This document shows, piece by piece, positions 36,960 through 45,781 of a DNA stretch of 64,000 nt (positions are counted from its first letter, which is position 1; every line of letters starts with the position of its first letter). The position numbers were made by a program, and so were the translations under genes. This DNA comes from Pseudomonas shahriarae (GTDB lineage Bacteria; Pseudomonadota; Gammaproteobacteria; Pseudomonadales; Pseudomonadaceae): assembly GCF_014268455.2 (NCBI RefSeq), contig NZ_CP077085.1:1302001-1366000 (forward strand). The letters are read 5' to 3'. The notes under the pieces are model-generated. The model was not told the DNA's origin and did no database searches. It saw only the letters and a list, made by a program, of their open reading frames with translations.

Positions 36960-37826
36960 CGATCTCTCCCTTTTTGGATGGTAGCTAATGCTTATCCACC
37001 TGATACCTGTAAAGCATGATTAGCAGGAGCGTATCGGCCGATCGTTTTGGTACTTGATTCGAATGAAAGAGGAAGAAAATGAGCCTCTGGCCTTGGGAAC
37101 ATCGCCGGGGACCCTGTGGCTTTGAAGATGATACGGGGTCAGAAACCCGCGGGATCATGGTAGCGGCAGCCGCACCAGGTTACTGAAATTTCAACGTTGA
37201 AATTGAAAGGATCTTGAAGAGAAAAGGGCATCCTTACCAGATCTGTAACGGTCATGGGTTTCGTTCAGGATAGTGAACGATAGTCCTGGTCAACTCGGTC
37301 AACCAGTCAACTAACTTTGGAGCCCAGCCACTAACGAGATCCGGCGGGTTCTATGCCCCGTACCTAGAAGAATTCTCCAGGGTCCCCACCATCGAACCCA
37401 AGCCAAGAGCATGATCCACCTCGCTTCGCTGAAGGAGCAATACCACAGGGGCTAGGGGGCAGCCCTAATAAAAGCGTGTTACCGGTGTTACGCGTGTTAC
37501 ATGAGTATATAACCATATGATTTTAATAGGTTTATGTGGCGTTACACAGCTGGGTCTGGTTTGCCGATATGCGTGTTACATGGCGAAGAGGTGTTACATC
37601 AATTAATGCCTTGGCAGGAGCTGTTTGTGATGATTGCGGCGGGTGCCATCTCGACCGAGGGGCTTCGTTTAGAAGGGCAGCTACCGGCCAGAAGCAGTCA
37701 TTCAATGCTCTACAAAATCAGGGGCGCTTCAGTCTCCGAGATCGTAAAGCCAAAAAAATGATTTCAATAACCTATGAATGGTAGAGATAATGAAATAACA
37801 AAATCAGCCAAACACAGCGATTTATC
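36960..37826. other. Gene-free stretch with palindrome and iterons
   Basis: No credible coding region. It contains an 18-bp perfect palindrome (aatttcaacgttgaaatt, 37187-37204) and the left iteron cluster (37474-37599). Short frames crossing the iterons look like chance. Confidence 0.6.
37474..37599. other. Left iteron cluster (candidate origin or crr)
   Basis: At least six copies of a GTGTTAC-type motif (gcgtgttacc, ggtgttacgc, gcgtgttaca, ggcgttacac, gcgtgttaca, aggtgttaca) with an AT-rich spacer between the third and fourth. An inverted relative is at 51421-51545. By analogy with phage P4, in which ori and crr both carry iterons bound by the replication protein, these are candidate replication sites. 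Confidence 0.65.
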
Positions 37827-38528
37827 ATGACTAAACAGGTGGCACCCCAACAAGATCATTTCGACAGCGACGCTTTGCTTACCATAAGAGAAAGCGTGAG
37901 AGCCTTTCAAAAACTCGACTTGACATATATCGCGGCCGTTGGAGCAATAGTTACTGCTTTCAAGCTCAGCAGCAGCGACATCATCGAAATGACAGCACAA
38001 CTTTGGATCGCGGTTCTAGCTGTCCTTGTCTTACTTGCATATGACACCATCTTAGAGAAAGTCATATTCTTGGACTGGATCGCCTCCCAACAACAAAGCG
38101 GTAAAAGACTTTCAAGCAAAACAATTATAGGAGCCATCTCGGTACAGCCAGTAATTCATTTAGTGTTTATCTCTACCTTAGTAGCTGGTGGCTTAGGCTA
38201 CGCTCTAGGTTCCAACAGCAGGATGCAAATCTACAAAGGTGAAGCCGCTATTCAAGTCGCCGTCGAACATTTCCTTATAAAAGAAAAGCACCTACCGAAG
38301 AGCATTGAAGAACTTGAGAGCAAGTCCCCATACATAACGAAATATTTTGATCTGATAGGCCGATCAGAAATTCTAATCGAAAGTTCTACTGACGCTGTAG
38401 AAAAATATCGCATAACGTTTCCTGGAAGTGATGGCAAGATTGGCACACCCGATGATGAAATAGTTACTGATGCGATTAATCTTACAAAGATGTACGAAGA
38501 GATGAGGTCGAGTAAAAAAGGAGATTGA
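37827..38528 (+). CDS. Membrane protein with pseudopilin-like C-terminus
   Basis: A 233-residue protein. Two or three helices are visible (TYIAAVGAIVTAF, LWIAVLAVLVLLAYDTI, VIHLVFISTLVAGGLGYALG). After them a soluble tail contains YRITFPGSDGKIGTPDDEIVT, resembling the calcium-loop end of type II pseudopilins, preceded by a KHLPKSIEELESKSPYI segment also typical of that fold. I do not know a family with this arrangement. AT-rich compared with the chromosome, so probably cargo. Confidence 0.6.
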   Translation: MTKQVAPQQDHFDSDALLTIRESVRAFQKLDLTYIAAVGAIVTAFKLSSSDIIEMTAQLWIAVLAVLVLLAYDTILEKVIFLDWIASQQQSGKRLSSKTIIGAISVQPVIHLVFISTLVAGGLGYALGSNSRMQIYKGEAAIQVAVEHFLIKEKHLPKSIEELESKSPYITKYFDLIGRSEILIESSTDAVEKYRITFPGSDGKIGTPDDEIVTDAINLTKMYEEMRSSKKGD

Positions 38529-38672
38529 GCCGCCAGCCACGGCAATGGAGATGGTCGTAGTCAGCACCAATTTACAACCCAATTGCGGAACACATCCAAA
38601 AAGATGCGGGACACTTTACTTTTTTGCGGACATAAAAATCCCTTAGATCATTGAACTACGGGGTTTTAAGAG

Positions 38673-38747
38673 TGGAAGCCGACGTTGGAATCGAACCGGC
38701 ATAGGTGGATTTGAAATCCCCGAACATCCCATCACCTGCTGTCAGCT
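38673..38747 (-). tRNA. tRNA-like sequence with UCA anticodon, degenerate
   Basis: Read on the minus strand, a 75-nt segment can be folded like a tRNA. The acceptor AGCTGAC pairs with GTCGGCT (one G-U pair), followed by T and CCA. An anticodon arm with loop TTTCAAA has anticodon TCA, and the T-loop is TTCGATT. The T stem has two C-A mismatches and the D arm is weak. It could be a decayed tRNA, an old attachment site or a selenocysteine/allo-tRNA-like gene. I favour a remnant. Confidence 0.35.
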
Positions 38748-38890
38748 TCGGGTCGGTTGCAGCCCGTAGCAACAGGCAACAACCGGCCAAAAGCGGACAT
38801 CCCTCCTGGTTCGCTTTGTCCCCATAACTGGCCCTCATAGAACGCAGCAAGCGTGACTGGGACGTTTTGAGGGCTGCAAGGTATGTTGCA

Positions 38891-39544
38891 CTATTTTAAA
38901 TATGCTTTCGTGTGTGTGATATCTTCAAATGTTGAGATTATGTGCTCGCAAAGTAGTGCTATTAAGTTGTAGCGCGCCGTAAGAGTCTCGGAGGAAAATC
39001 GCCTTCCAACACTTGCAGCGGTTTCCCGCCCATGAGCTATGGCGTTGCGATGTTCTCGTAACTCGCTGAGGTGAAAAACTGCTACTCCGGCAGGGAGCGG
39101 GGAACCGGCTAGGTGGAAAATTTTCCAAATATGCTCTAATTGATCGAAAGCTATATTGGTTCCTGTGGCAGGAAAAATCGAATCATCAATTTTGGCAGCA
39201 TCTTGTGAATGAAAGGCTTCAATGATGGACGTTTTTTTGCTCCAAAAGGTTTTGTCGCTACATGCAATTAAAGATTTAAAATTTGCGTCCAATGTTACTG
39301 CTAAATAAAATATCTTTAGTTCATGGTTTTTAACGACTTCTGTTTTGAGGTGAGTAAGAAATTCAGAAACAATTGAGGTTGCGGTATATTCTAATGCAGC
39401 ATATAGCAATATGAAGACTAATCCTTTTTGCGTTTTTACCGCTTCCGCCACTTCGCTCTTGTCTTCGATCATTTTGATAGTATTGATTAGCGCAAAGGCT
39501 TGGCTAAGTCGGTCCGTCGCACCATTGCGCGTAGCCTCAAACAT
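38891..39544 (-). CDS. MAE_28990-type HEPN protein
   Basis: A 217-residue helical protein with a HEPN RNase motif: ELREHRNAIAHGRE contains R166-N-A-I-A-H171 (RX4H). FILLYAALEYTATSIVSEF is the first core helix. The family (MAE_28990/MAE_18760 or RiboL-PSP-HEPN) is typically found next to DUF262 proteins, as here: its ATG overlaps the DUF262 stop by 8 nt (39537-39544). I infer an RNase toxin or effector of a two-gene defence module, with the DUF262 protein as sensor or controller. Confidence 0.8.
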   Translation of the reverse strand: MFEATRNGATDRLSQAFALINTIKMIEDKSEVAEAVKTQKGLVFILLYAALEYTATSIVSEFLTHLKTEVVKNHELKIFYLAVTLDANFKSLIACSDKTFWSKKTSIIEAFHSQDAAKIDDSIFPATGTNIAFDQLEHIWKIFHLAGSPLPAGVAVFHLSELREHRNAIAHGRETAASVGRRFSSETLTARYNLIALLCEHIISTFEDITHTKAYLK

Positions 39545-40577
39545 CGTCGCTGAATCTCTCGTAGCAGTATTGAACTCGTTTAAGTACCCTAACTCTAGAG
39601 TTGCTGGCCTCGGAAGTTAAAGCTGTAAGTTCATCATCATTCATGAAGGTGCTTGGGTCGCTTTGTGAGATGTCCTTGCCTTCGTCGATTGCCTGCGCCG
39701 CTCCGACTGCCACAGCTTCGTAAAGATTCACAGGGGTGAGCTTTCTGTTTCCGCGCCTAATGCCTTCGGGTAAAAGCTTTGAAAGCTCACTGAAGGTCTT
39801 CTCGAACAGCTTGCGATTCTTTTTGTAATTAAAGTTTTTTGATGATTCTGACATGTAGTCATTTAGGAAGCCGACCACGCTATGGTCAAAATTTTCCTTA
39901 TTATGAAAATATGCAAAGAATCGCAGTGCCAGCTCTCCATAAGTTCCGTCATTTTCTTTTGAGGTAGGAACGTTGACAACGGTTCGGAAATCTTCGTTTT
40001 CGGAAAGCTCGCTAAGAAAGTCATTAAACTGGCCTCTGAAGACGCATGTTCTGATCTCTTGATCAGTTAATTTTATTCCTCCTGTATTCAGGCGTTCAAA
40101 AAGATCAAATCTTACTTTTAGGTCGCTTTTATCACTGAGCGTGGTAACTTTTAGAGGGCGAAGCGAAAACTTTAATCGCAGAGTTTGAGGAAGGTCGTTG
40201 AATCGAAGGCCATTGAACTTTGAGAGCACTTCGAGTCCCTGTAAGCGCAGGCCACTGGGGAATCCAAATTTTTCAAGTTGTTCATCGGTGCCTGAGAAAT
40301 GTATAAGGGTGCTAAGTCGTTGCACACCATCAATTAGCTCCCAAGTACCATCTTTGTTGGCTGCCATGAATAGACTTGGGACTGGAATTCCGAGAAATAC
40401 AGACTCAATCAGTTTAGATTGATTCGCTGCAGGCCAACGAAATTGGCGCTGATAGGCCGGAGCAATGTTTATAATGTCTTGCTCAGCCATTGAGGCGAGC
40501 TCTTTTACAGAGATATCAAACGTATCAAAGTCAACTTTTCGCCTTTCTTTCTCGAGCTGCTCTAGATGGTCGGTCAT
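39537..40577 (-). CDS. DUF262-domain protein
   Basis: A 346-residue protein with the DUF262 (ParB/GmrS-like) nucleotidase fold. The hallmark IDGVQRLSTL is at residues 82-91, and APAYQRQFRWPAANQSKLIESVFLGIPVP and RFDLFERLNTGGIKLTDQEIR are the conserved flanking segments. GmrSD and BrxU use this fold with a DUF1524 HNH domain for defence against modified phage DNA; here no HNH domain follows, and a HEPN protein is encoded immediately downstream. First gene of the pair. The upstream 886-bp gap separates it from the divergent reverse transcriptase. Confidence 0.85.
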   Translation of the reverse strand: MTDHLEQLEKERRKVDFDTFDISVKELASMAEQDIINIAPAYQRQFRWPAANQSKLIESVFLGIPVPSLFMAANKDGTWELIDGVQRLSTLIHFSGTDEQLEKFGFPSGLRLQGLEVLSKFNGLRFNDLPQTLRLKFSLRPLKVTTLSDKSDLKVRFDLFERLNTGGIKLTDQEIRTCVFRGQFNDFLSELSENEDFRTVVNVPTSKENDGTYGELALRFFAYFHNKENFDHSVVGFLNDYMSESSKNFNYKKNRKLFEKTFSELSKLLPEGIRRGNRKLTPVNLYEAVAVGAAQAIDEGKDISQSDPSTFMNDDELTALTSEASNSRVRVLKRVQYCYERFSDDV

Positions 40578-41463
40578 GTTATTACCTGGGGACTACGTAG
40601 GAATGGTCTGCTTTCTGCGACAATTCAGAGATAGCGCACGCGCGTGCTGGGTACTTTCATCGTTTGGCAATGCTGGTGTCAAGGTGACATTCTGGAAAAT
40701 CCCAGCAATAGATGATAGCTGCTGATACAAAATTGGCGCGACGCATGTGATGCGTCGTCAGTAGGCGATCCGTGGCATACGTTCCTCGGCATCCTAGTAG
40801 GGCCGTTTGGTGATCTGCGATGGGCTCGTTCGTGTCGAGCGTTCAAAACTGGACGATTTATTGAGAGACATAGAGTCGGATTGGCCCATCCTTGAACGGC
40901 GGCTTCTGGCCGATTTCTGCCTGTCACGAGGGGCAGAAATCGGCCGATTCTGTTGAAAAAGTCGGTTCTTCCAGCCTGCCGTAATATTGACCGCTGAAAA
41001 CGCCTTTCTTGCGCGCAGCTACGCGAAATCCGAGCCCGAGATCCCTCTACTCAAAGTAAAGATTTCAATCTCAAGCGCGTACTTTTCTGCCGTGGAAACC
41101 ATAGCCGACTTTTTCAACAGAATCGGCCAGAAGCAGCCCTTCGCTGTCATACGTTCATACTAATGATGGATTGGGTACATTTCCCCAGTGCATTACATTG
41201 CGGAGCCTTCAAGATACTTCGTATCCCTTTGTACCAATTTTGTACAAACTGGCCCTTGCACCTTGTAGCTGCTAGCCTCAAATTGCCCCTCCTAATCCCT
41301 TTAGATCCGTTAACCTGCTGCCGAGTCAGAAGGCGCCGTTCTGGTCAGTTAGGGCCATGACCGCCCTCAGCACTTAACACGACTCGACGACTCGAGTAGT
41401 CTGTAGCAGAGTGCTATCATGATTTTTTGGCAAATAGTCAAGCAGTTAAATAAGGAGGTTTAA
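40578..41463. other. Divergent intergenic region between the two defence modules
   Basis: No convincing gene. It holds the 24-bp inverted repeat element (40942-41128) and, on its left, a second inverted repeat (ggccgatttctgcc/ggcagaaatcggcc, 40909-40944). About 335 nt between this element and the reverse transcriptase start may contain its promoter (AT-rich 'tatcat' near 41416) or a non-coding RNA. Confidence 0.55.
40942..41128. mobile_element. 187-bp MITE-like element
   Basis: Perfect 24-bp terminal inverted repeats (ggccgattctgttgaaaaag... at 40942-40965 and its complement at 41105-41128) enclose 139 bp with no reading frame of note. The tip resembles IS ends of the 'ctgttgaaaaagtc' type. 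Probably a non-autonomous derivative of an insertion sequence. Confidence 0.75.
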
Positions 41464-43146
41464 TTGAAAGAGTTCACTAGTCCATTCTCTAGCATTCCAC
41501 TAGGTCTTTCTCCTGAGCGACATTTCTCAGAAGCTTTGACAAGATGGAATTACTTCCCGAATCAGAAAGATTCAGCCAGCGAACTGCCTCCTTGTTTTAC
41601 AACAAGGCGTTTTACGCCAGAAATCGCCGAGGAGCTCTCAAAACTTCCTATTCAGGATGCTCGAAGACAGCACTGGTTCGATCTTGTTGAATACCGCGTA
41701 ACTAGATACAATAATATCTCCCGAACTCTAGCTCTATTACACCCACTTTCTTATGCAAGATTGCATGCGAGAATTATGGCCAGCTACGAGGAAATAGCGG
41801 GATTGACGTCCAGCAACCAAAGCGCCATTAAAATAGAAGAGCATATTGATGGACGAATCATCATCATGAACTATGAAAGTCATGATGATCGCACCAGTGC
41901 CGCTCTTGAAGGAACTTTTGGGAAACGATTTCGCGCCCACACAGATATTTCTAACTGCTTTGGCTCCGTTTATACGCACTCCCTGGAATGGGCCATACAA
42001 GGATACGAAGAAGCAAAGAATAATCTTTTTGCAAAACCGAAACATTGGAGCAGTCTTCTAGACGCTGCATTCAGGAACACAAAAAGAAACGAAACCTCTG
42101 GCCTTCCTATTGGGCCAGCAGCCTCCAATATAGCCGTAGAGATAATTTTGTGTCGAATTGACAAGGTGCTTGAAGGGCATAATTTTATCTTTACACGATA
42201 TATAGATGACTACACAGCATACTGCGAAACCCATGACGAAGCACAAAATTTCATCCGATTACTGGGGCAAGAGCTCGCCAGCTATAGACTATCCCTAAAC
42301 TTAAATAAAACCACCATTAAAGAGCTGCCCGAACCCTTACAAGACCCATGGACCTCTTTGCTTAACAATGCTCTACCGAAGCGTACAGATAGCGAAGGAA
42401 TACTTACACTGAGCACTAGCGAGGCAATCAACTTTCTTGACTTTGCCGTCCACCTTAACAAAGAAACTCCAGATGGCAGCGTGCTCAGATATGCTATCGG
42501 CGCTATAGCTTCTCGAGGAACTAGTGACGCCGCGATTGCAATTTTTAACTATACTTTAAATCTTGCATGGCACTTCCCAGCCTTACTTCCACTACTTGAA
42601 AAAATTGATGCTCGCTCAGATGCATACGATGTAGATGCAACACATGACAAACTTAACAAGATCATTAAAATAAATGCCTTGCATAGACGCTCGGACGGAA
42701 TGTGTTGGGCGCTTTATTATTTGAAGCAGTTAAATCGCGAGCCTGGCGAAGATGAAATCAAGGAGGTGATCAAATCAAAGGACTGCGCAGCGATTACCAT
42801 GCTATGCAAATTCAACAACTCTATCGCTCTCGCCAAAGATTATGCACTTAGAGTTATCGAAAACGCAACCCTTTATGAACTAGATCAAAATTGGCTATTG
42901 CTTTACGAACTATTCTTACATAATCACATTAACAACCCCTACCAAACTGAAAGCACATTCGATGTCTTAAAAAAATACGATGTATCCTTTTTTTATCCTG
43001 CTGACAGAACAAGTCACGCAGAACAATTCTGCCACGTCCTTTCAAACCCGTTCCAAATTCCCGGTCAAACGGTGCCTTTCAATCAGTGGATGCAAAGACG
43101 TGTAGCACCACTACCTCCTCCTAAACCTCCATCTCTTTTTGGATGA
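41464..43146 (+). CDS. Defence-type reverse transcriptase (Abi/DRT-like)
   Basis: A 560-residue protein starting at TTG 41464, directly after a strong ribosome site (aaggaggt, 4 nt). The RT core is intact: first catalytic aspartate in HTDISNCFGSVYTHSLEWA (D161), GLPIGPAASNIAVE (213-226) and the YIDD box (246-249 in FTRYIDDYTAYC). The THS segment after the first motif is typical of class 1 unknown-group/Abi reverse transcriptases, not of retrons or group II introns, and no maturase domain is seen. Residues about 360-540 form helical repeats. These proteins are anti-phage. I cannot assign a DRT number. AT-rich. The HNH gene follows by 189 nt. Confidence 0.88.
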   Translation: MKEFTSPFSSIPLGLSPERHFSEALTRWNYFPNQKDSASELPPCFTTRRFTPEIAEELSKLPIQDARRQHWFDLVEYRVTRYNNISRTLALLHPLSYARLHARIMASYEEIAGLTSSNQSAIKIEEHIDGRIIIMNYESHDDRTSAALEGTFGKRFRAHTDISNCFGSVYTHSLEWAIQGYEEAKNNLFAKPKHWSSLLDAAFRNTKRNETSGLPIGPAASNIAVEIILCRIDKVLEGHNFIFTRYIDDYTAYCETHDEAQNFIRLLGQELASYRLSLNLNKTTIKELPEPLQDPWTSLLNNALPKRTDSEGILTLSTSEAINFLDFAVHLNKETPDGSVLRYAIGAIASRGTSDAAIAIFNYTLNLAWHFPALLPLLEKIDARSDAYDVDATHDKLNKIIKINALHRRSDGMCWALYYLKQLNREPGEDEIKEVIKSKDCAAITMLCKFNNSIALAKDYALRVIENATLYELDQNWLLLYELFLHNHINNPYQTESTFDVLKKYDVSFFYPADRTSHAEQFCHVLSNPFQIPGQTVPFNQWMQRRVAPLPPPKPPSLFG

Positions 43147-43335
43147 TGACTACAAAGGGATCGCCCTGACACAGCTTAATTGACTGCCTCTCAAGACTGC
43201 CTTTCAATATGATGGTTAGTTGCTGGAGGGCATCGAAACCTGTTTTGTGATTCGCTGGAATGAGAGCTTTTTTACTAGCAGTCTGGATGAAAAAAGATGC
43301 ACCATCAATTTTTAAATTTATGATATGGAATCACA

Positions 43336-44352
43336 ATGCGCATGCAAAATCAGGGATATTTTAAGTTGATTGAATTCGCGAAAAATTACAGGCCATCCAA
43401 TATCATCATATTAAGAAAAAGGCACTTTGTTGGAGAGGTCGGACAGTGCCGGTACTGTGGGGGGCTGGAACCAGAAGTGAAGTTCAGCAAAGTGGCGCAT
43501 TCTTTGCCTGAGCTTATAGGGAATAAGCTGCTTTTCTCTAGAGATGAATGTAATACGTGCAACGAATACTTTGATAAGCATTTAGAAAATCATCTCGCTA
43601 ATTTTCTGGGGATTTCAAGGACTACTGCTAGAGTCGATAGTAAAAAAGGTACGCCAAAGTTTAAATCCAACTCTGGCGAGCGCGTGGAAATGATCGGGAA
43701 TAGCCTAGTCATTCTAGAAACTCAGGACTCTAACTTGACTGCGCTTGACGAGGGGGCAGGGTTGCTCACTATAAATACAGAAACCAAACCATACATTCCC
43801 GAGCAGGTATATAAGTGTTTTGTGAAAATGGCCCTCTCCATAATGCCTGAAGCAGAATTGAAGGGATACAAGCAATGTATCGAATGGATACGACTCAATA
43901 AGAGGCCGGCAAAATTTAATTCAAGCGCTTTAAAAATAAGTAGAACTTTTGTGCCGGGACACAGGCCATTTCCGGCAATATGGATCAAGCTGTTCAAGAG
44001 AACAGGGGATAAGAAGACATACCCACACATGATTTGTAATATTGCTTTTTATAATTTTATATTTAATTTCATAGTACCTTTTGGTTCAAAAGATAAAATT
44101 GTTGATTGGGGGAACTCAAAATTGTTGACCTTTCCTTTTATTGAAGGGATGTTACCAAGGCAAAAAGGTCGGTCGCAAACGGAGGATCTAGACCTAACTG
44201 GAAAATTAGCAAAGAGGAATCAAGATAAAGCCTATATGCAAACAACGCAAAAATGGACATCCCCTCCTCTCGAGGAGATACCAGTAGAAATTCTTAATAG
44301 AATTAAAGAGCTAGGCTTGGAGTTTGCTCCAGAACCACCAGTCAACGACTGA
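43336..44352 (+). CDS. HNH_5-type endonuclease
   Basis: A 338-residue protein with an N-terminal HNH domain of the HNH_5 type: CRYCGG (residues 38-43), AHSLPELIGNK with His55, and DECNTCNEYFDKHLEN (72-76 CNTCN). The two CxxC pairs would bind a structural zinc. The rest, about 250 residues, is unrecognised and basic. Same strand as the reverse transcriptase and the same AT-rich composition, so the two may form one system; alternatively it is an independent restriction gene. The ATG at 43336 has only a weak ribosome site. Confidence 0.8.
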   Translation: MRMQNQGYFKLIEFAKNYRPSNIIILRKRHFVGEVGQCRYCGGLEPEVKFSKVAHSLPELIGNKLLFSRDECNTCNEYFDKHLENHLANFLGISRTTARVDSKKGTPKFKSNSGERVEMIGNSLVILETQDSNLTALDEGAGLLTINTETKPYIPEQVYKCFVKMALSIMPEAELKGYKQCIEWIRLNKRPAKFNSSALKISRTFVPGHRPFPAIWIKLFKRTGDKKTYPHMICNIAFYNFIFNFIVPFGSKDKIVDWGNSKLLTFPFIEGMLPRQKGRSQTEDLDLTGKLAKRNQDKAYMQTTQKWTSPPLEEIPVEILNRIKELGLEFAPEPPVND

Positions 44353-44552
44353 ATCCAGAACTTATTTTGATTGGAACCACCCAATGGCTAGCTGGACCGG
44401 AACATCTCTTCAACACAATTGGTTGATAAAATCCATAAGTTAGTGTCCGCCTATGGCCGGAAGCGGTCATAAGTTTGCAGCCGCCACAGACCAAAAGCCG
44501 AAAAATCTGGGGTATTTTTTGTAATGGAAGGATATAGCGAGGCGGAAGCTTC

Positions 44553-44780
44553 TTAGGCTTCCGCTTCTTCATCACCCTCCCTTTTTTTGAGTTGGCCGTC
44601 AATGAAATCAAGCTCTGCCTTGATTGCATCAATCGTGAGTGTCTCAACCTTGGTGTCTTTGTTTGCTCTTGCTTTGAGCTTTTTTATGCCCGCCATATCG
44701 GCAATTATTCCGTTCAAATGCAGCTTTCGGGCCTTTAGGTAATCCGGCATCTGAGCGCTGTTCTGTGATGGTTCATTCAT
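44553..44780 (-). CDS. Small charged protein of the element
   Basis: A 75-residue helical protein (MNEPSQNSAQMPDYLKARKL at the start, KKREGDEEAEA at the end). No recognised family. It follows the coiled-coil gene on the same strand. A hairpin (gcggaagc/gcttccgc, about 44541-44563) overlaps its 3' end and is a possible terminator of the core operon. Confidence 0.6.
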   Translation of the reverse strand: MNEPSQNSAQMPDYLKARKLHLNGIIADMAGIKKLKARANKDTKVETLTIDAIKAELDFIDGQLKKREGDEEAEA

Positions 44781-44843
44781 GGTTAGACCGATGGTAGGCC
44801 CAAAGCAATCCGCCTTCGCCGATTGCTTCGGGCAGGGTTGAGG

Positions 44844-45686
44844 TTAGGCCGCCAACAGGTCAAGCAGGCTGTGTTGGTGTGATCGTTCTGCAAGTTCTCG
44901 GAAGGTCCAGCTTCCGAAGCTTTCACCTTGCTCAGGGATGTCCAGATTCAGCAGCGCAACCGGATCACGATTAATCAGTTTGCGGGCAGCCCACAACTTG
45001 CCACCGGTCTCCAGTAGTGCTTTTGCGGCCTCGTTCCATTGCTCTTCCAGCACAGTGTTTGCCAGATGAGCCGCTTGGTTTTCGATCTTGGCGCGTTCTT
45101 TTTGTGCCTCTGTGATGTGCTGATCAATCGTCACGAGCTCCTGCTCCAGCGCCGTGATGAGCAACTGTTGGCGGCGGTGATGCTCAACCGCCGCCGTAAG
45201 GTTTTTTGCTGCCTTTTGAGCTTCGGCGTTAGCGGCTTTCTCGCCTTCCACATCGCCCCAGGCGACAGCCTGCGCATAAGCGGTGGCTGCGTCCGTTTCA
45301 GCTTGTCGAGCCTTTGCCATGTCTTCCTGATCGCTCTGGCGGACTTGCTGCAACCTGGTCTCGATGCTGCTTCGCTTTTCGTTAAGCTCCATCTCGTCGG
45401 CTTTCCAGTTCGCAATGCCGCTCAGGTAACCCGCAGCCAAGCTCTCACGGTTCGCCAGAGCCTCGAGGCGATTGATTTTTTGATTCAGGCGATAGATCTC
45501 ATGATCTCGTGAGTCGATGCGTCTTTTGTGATCGTTGATTTCATCTTGCACTGCCCGTTGACGGCCCTGCTGGATAACCTCCGGGTTTTCCAGCGCTTCT
45601 TCGAACGGCGCCAGGTCGAGCCGAATGCTCTCCATTTCTAGGGTCAGTTCGTCGCGGCGGTCTTTCAGTTCTTGGATAGTGTTCAT
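44844..45686 (-). CDS. Coiled-coil protein of the element core
   Basis: A 280-residue protein, mostly one long coiled coil (residues 1-215, such as EIYRLNQKINRLEALANRES), with a short globular end (SFGSWTFRELAERSHQHSLLDLL). No known motif. It lies downstream of the DUF927 gene on the same strand, about 95 nt away. It could accompany the replication protein. Function unknown. Confidence 0.65.
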   Translation of the reverse strand: MNTIQELKDRRDELTLEMESIRLDLAPFEEALENPEVIQQGRQRAVQDEINDHKRRIDSRDHEIYRLNQKINRLEALANRESLAAGYLSGIANWKADEMELNEKRSSIETRLQQVRQSDQEDMAKARQAETDAATAYAQAVAWGDVEGEKAANAEAQKAAKNLTAAVEHHRRQQLLITALEQELVTIDQHITEAQKERAKIENQAAHLANTVLEEQWNEAAKALLETGGKLWAARKLINRDPVALLNLDIPEQGESFGSWTFRELAERSHQHSLLDLLAA

Positions 45687-45781
45687 CTGTATTGTCTCTG
45701 TGCATTACGATTGATAAGGATGGTTGAACGGCTGGCGAGGCCGGGAATAAGCCGGCGCTACCTCGATCAGCAGGCATGCCA

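Noticed and set aside
37534..37784. Short plus-strand frames of 75 and 82 codons
   Set aside because: They cross the iteron cluster, lack ribosome sites and overlap each other in two frames.
41464..43146. Retron or group II intron reverse transcriptase
   Set aside because: No maturase or endonuclease domain, no intron boundaries, and the motifs differ from retron RTs; the long helical C-terminus points to the Abi/unknown-group class.
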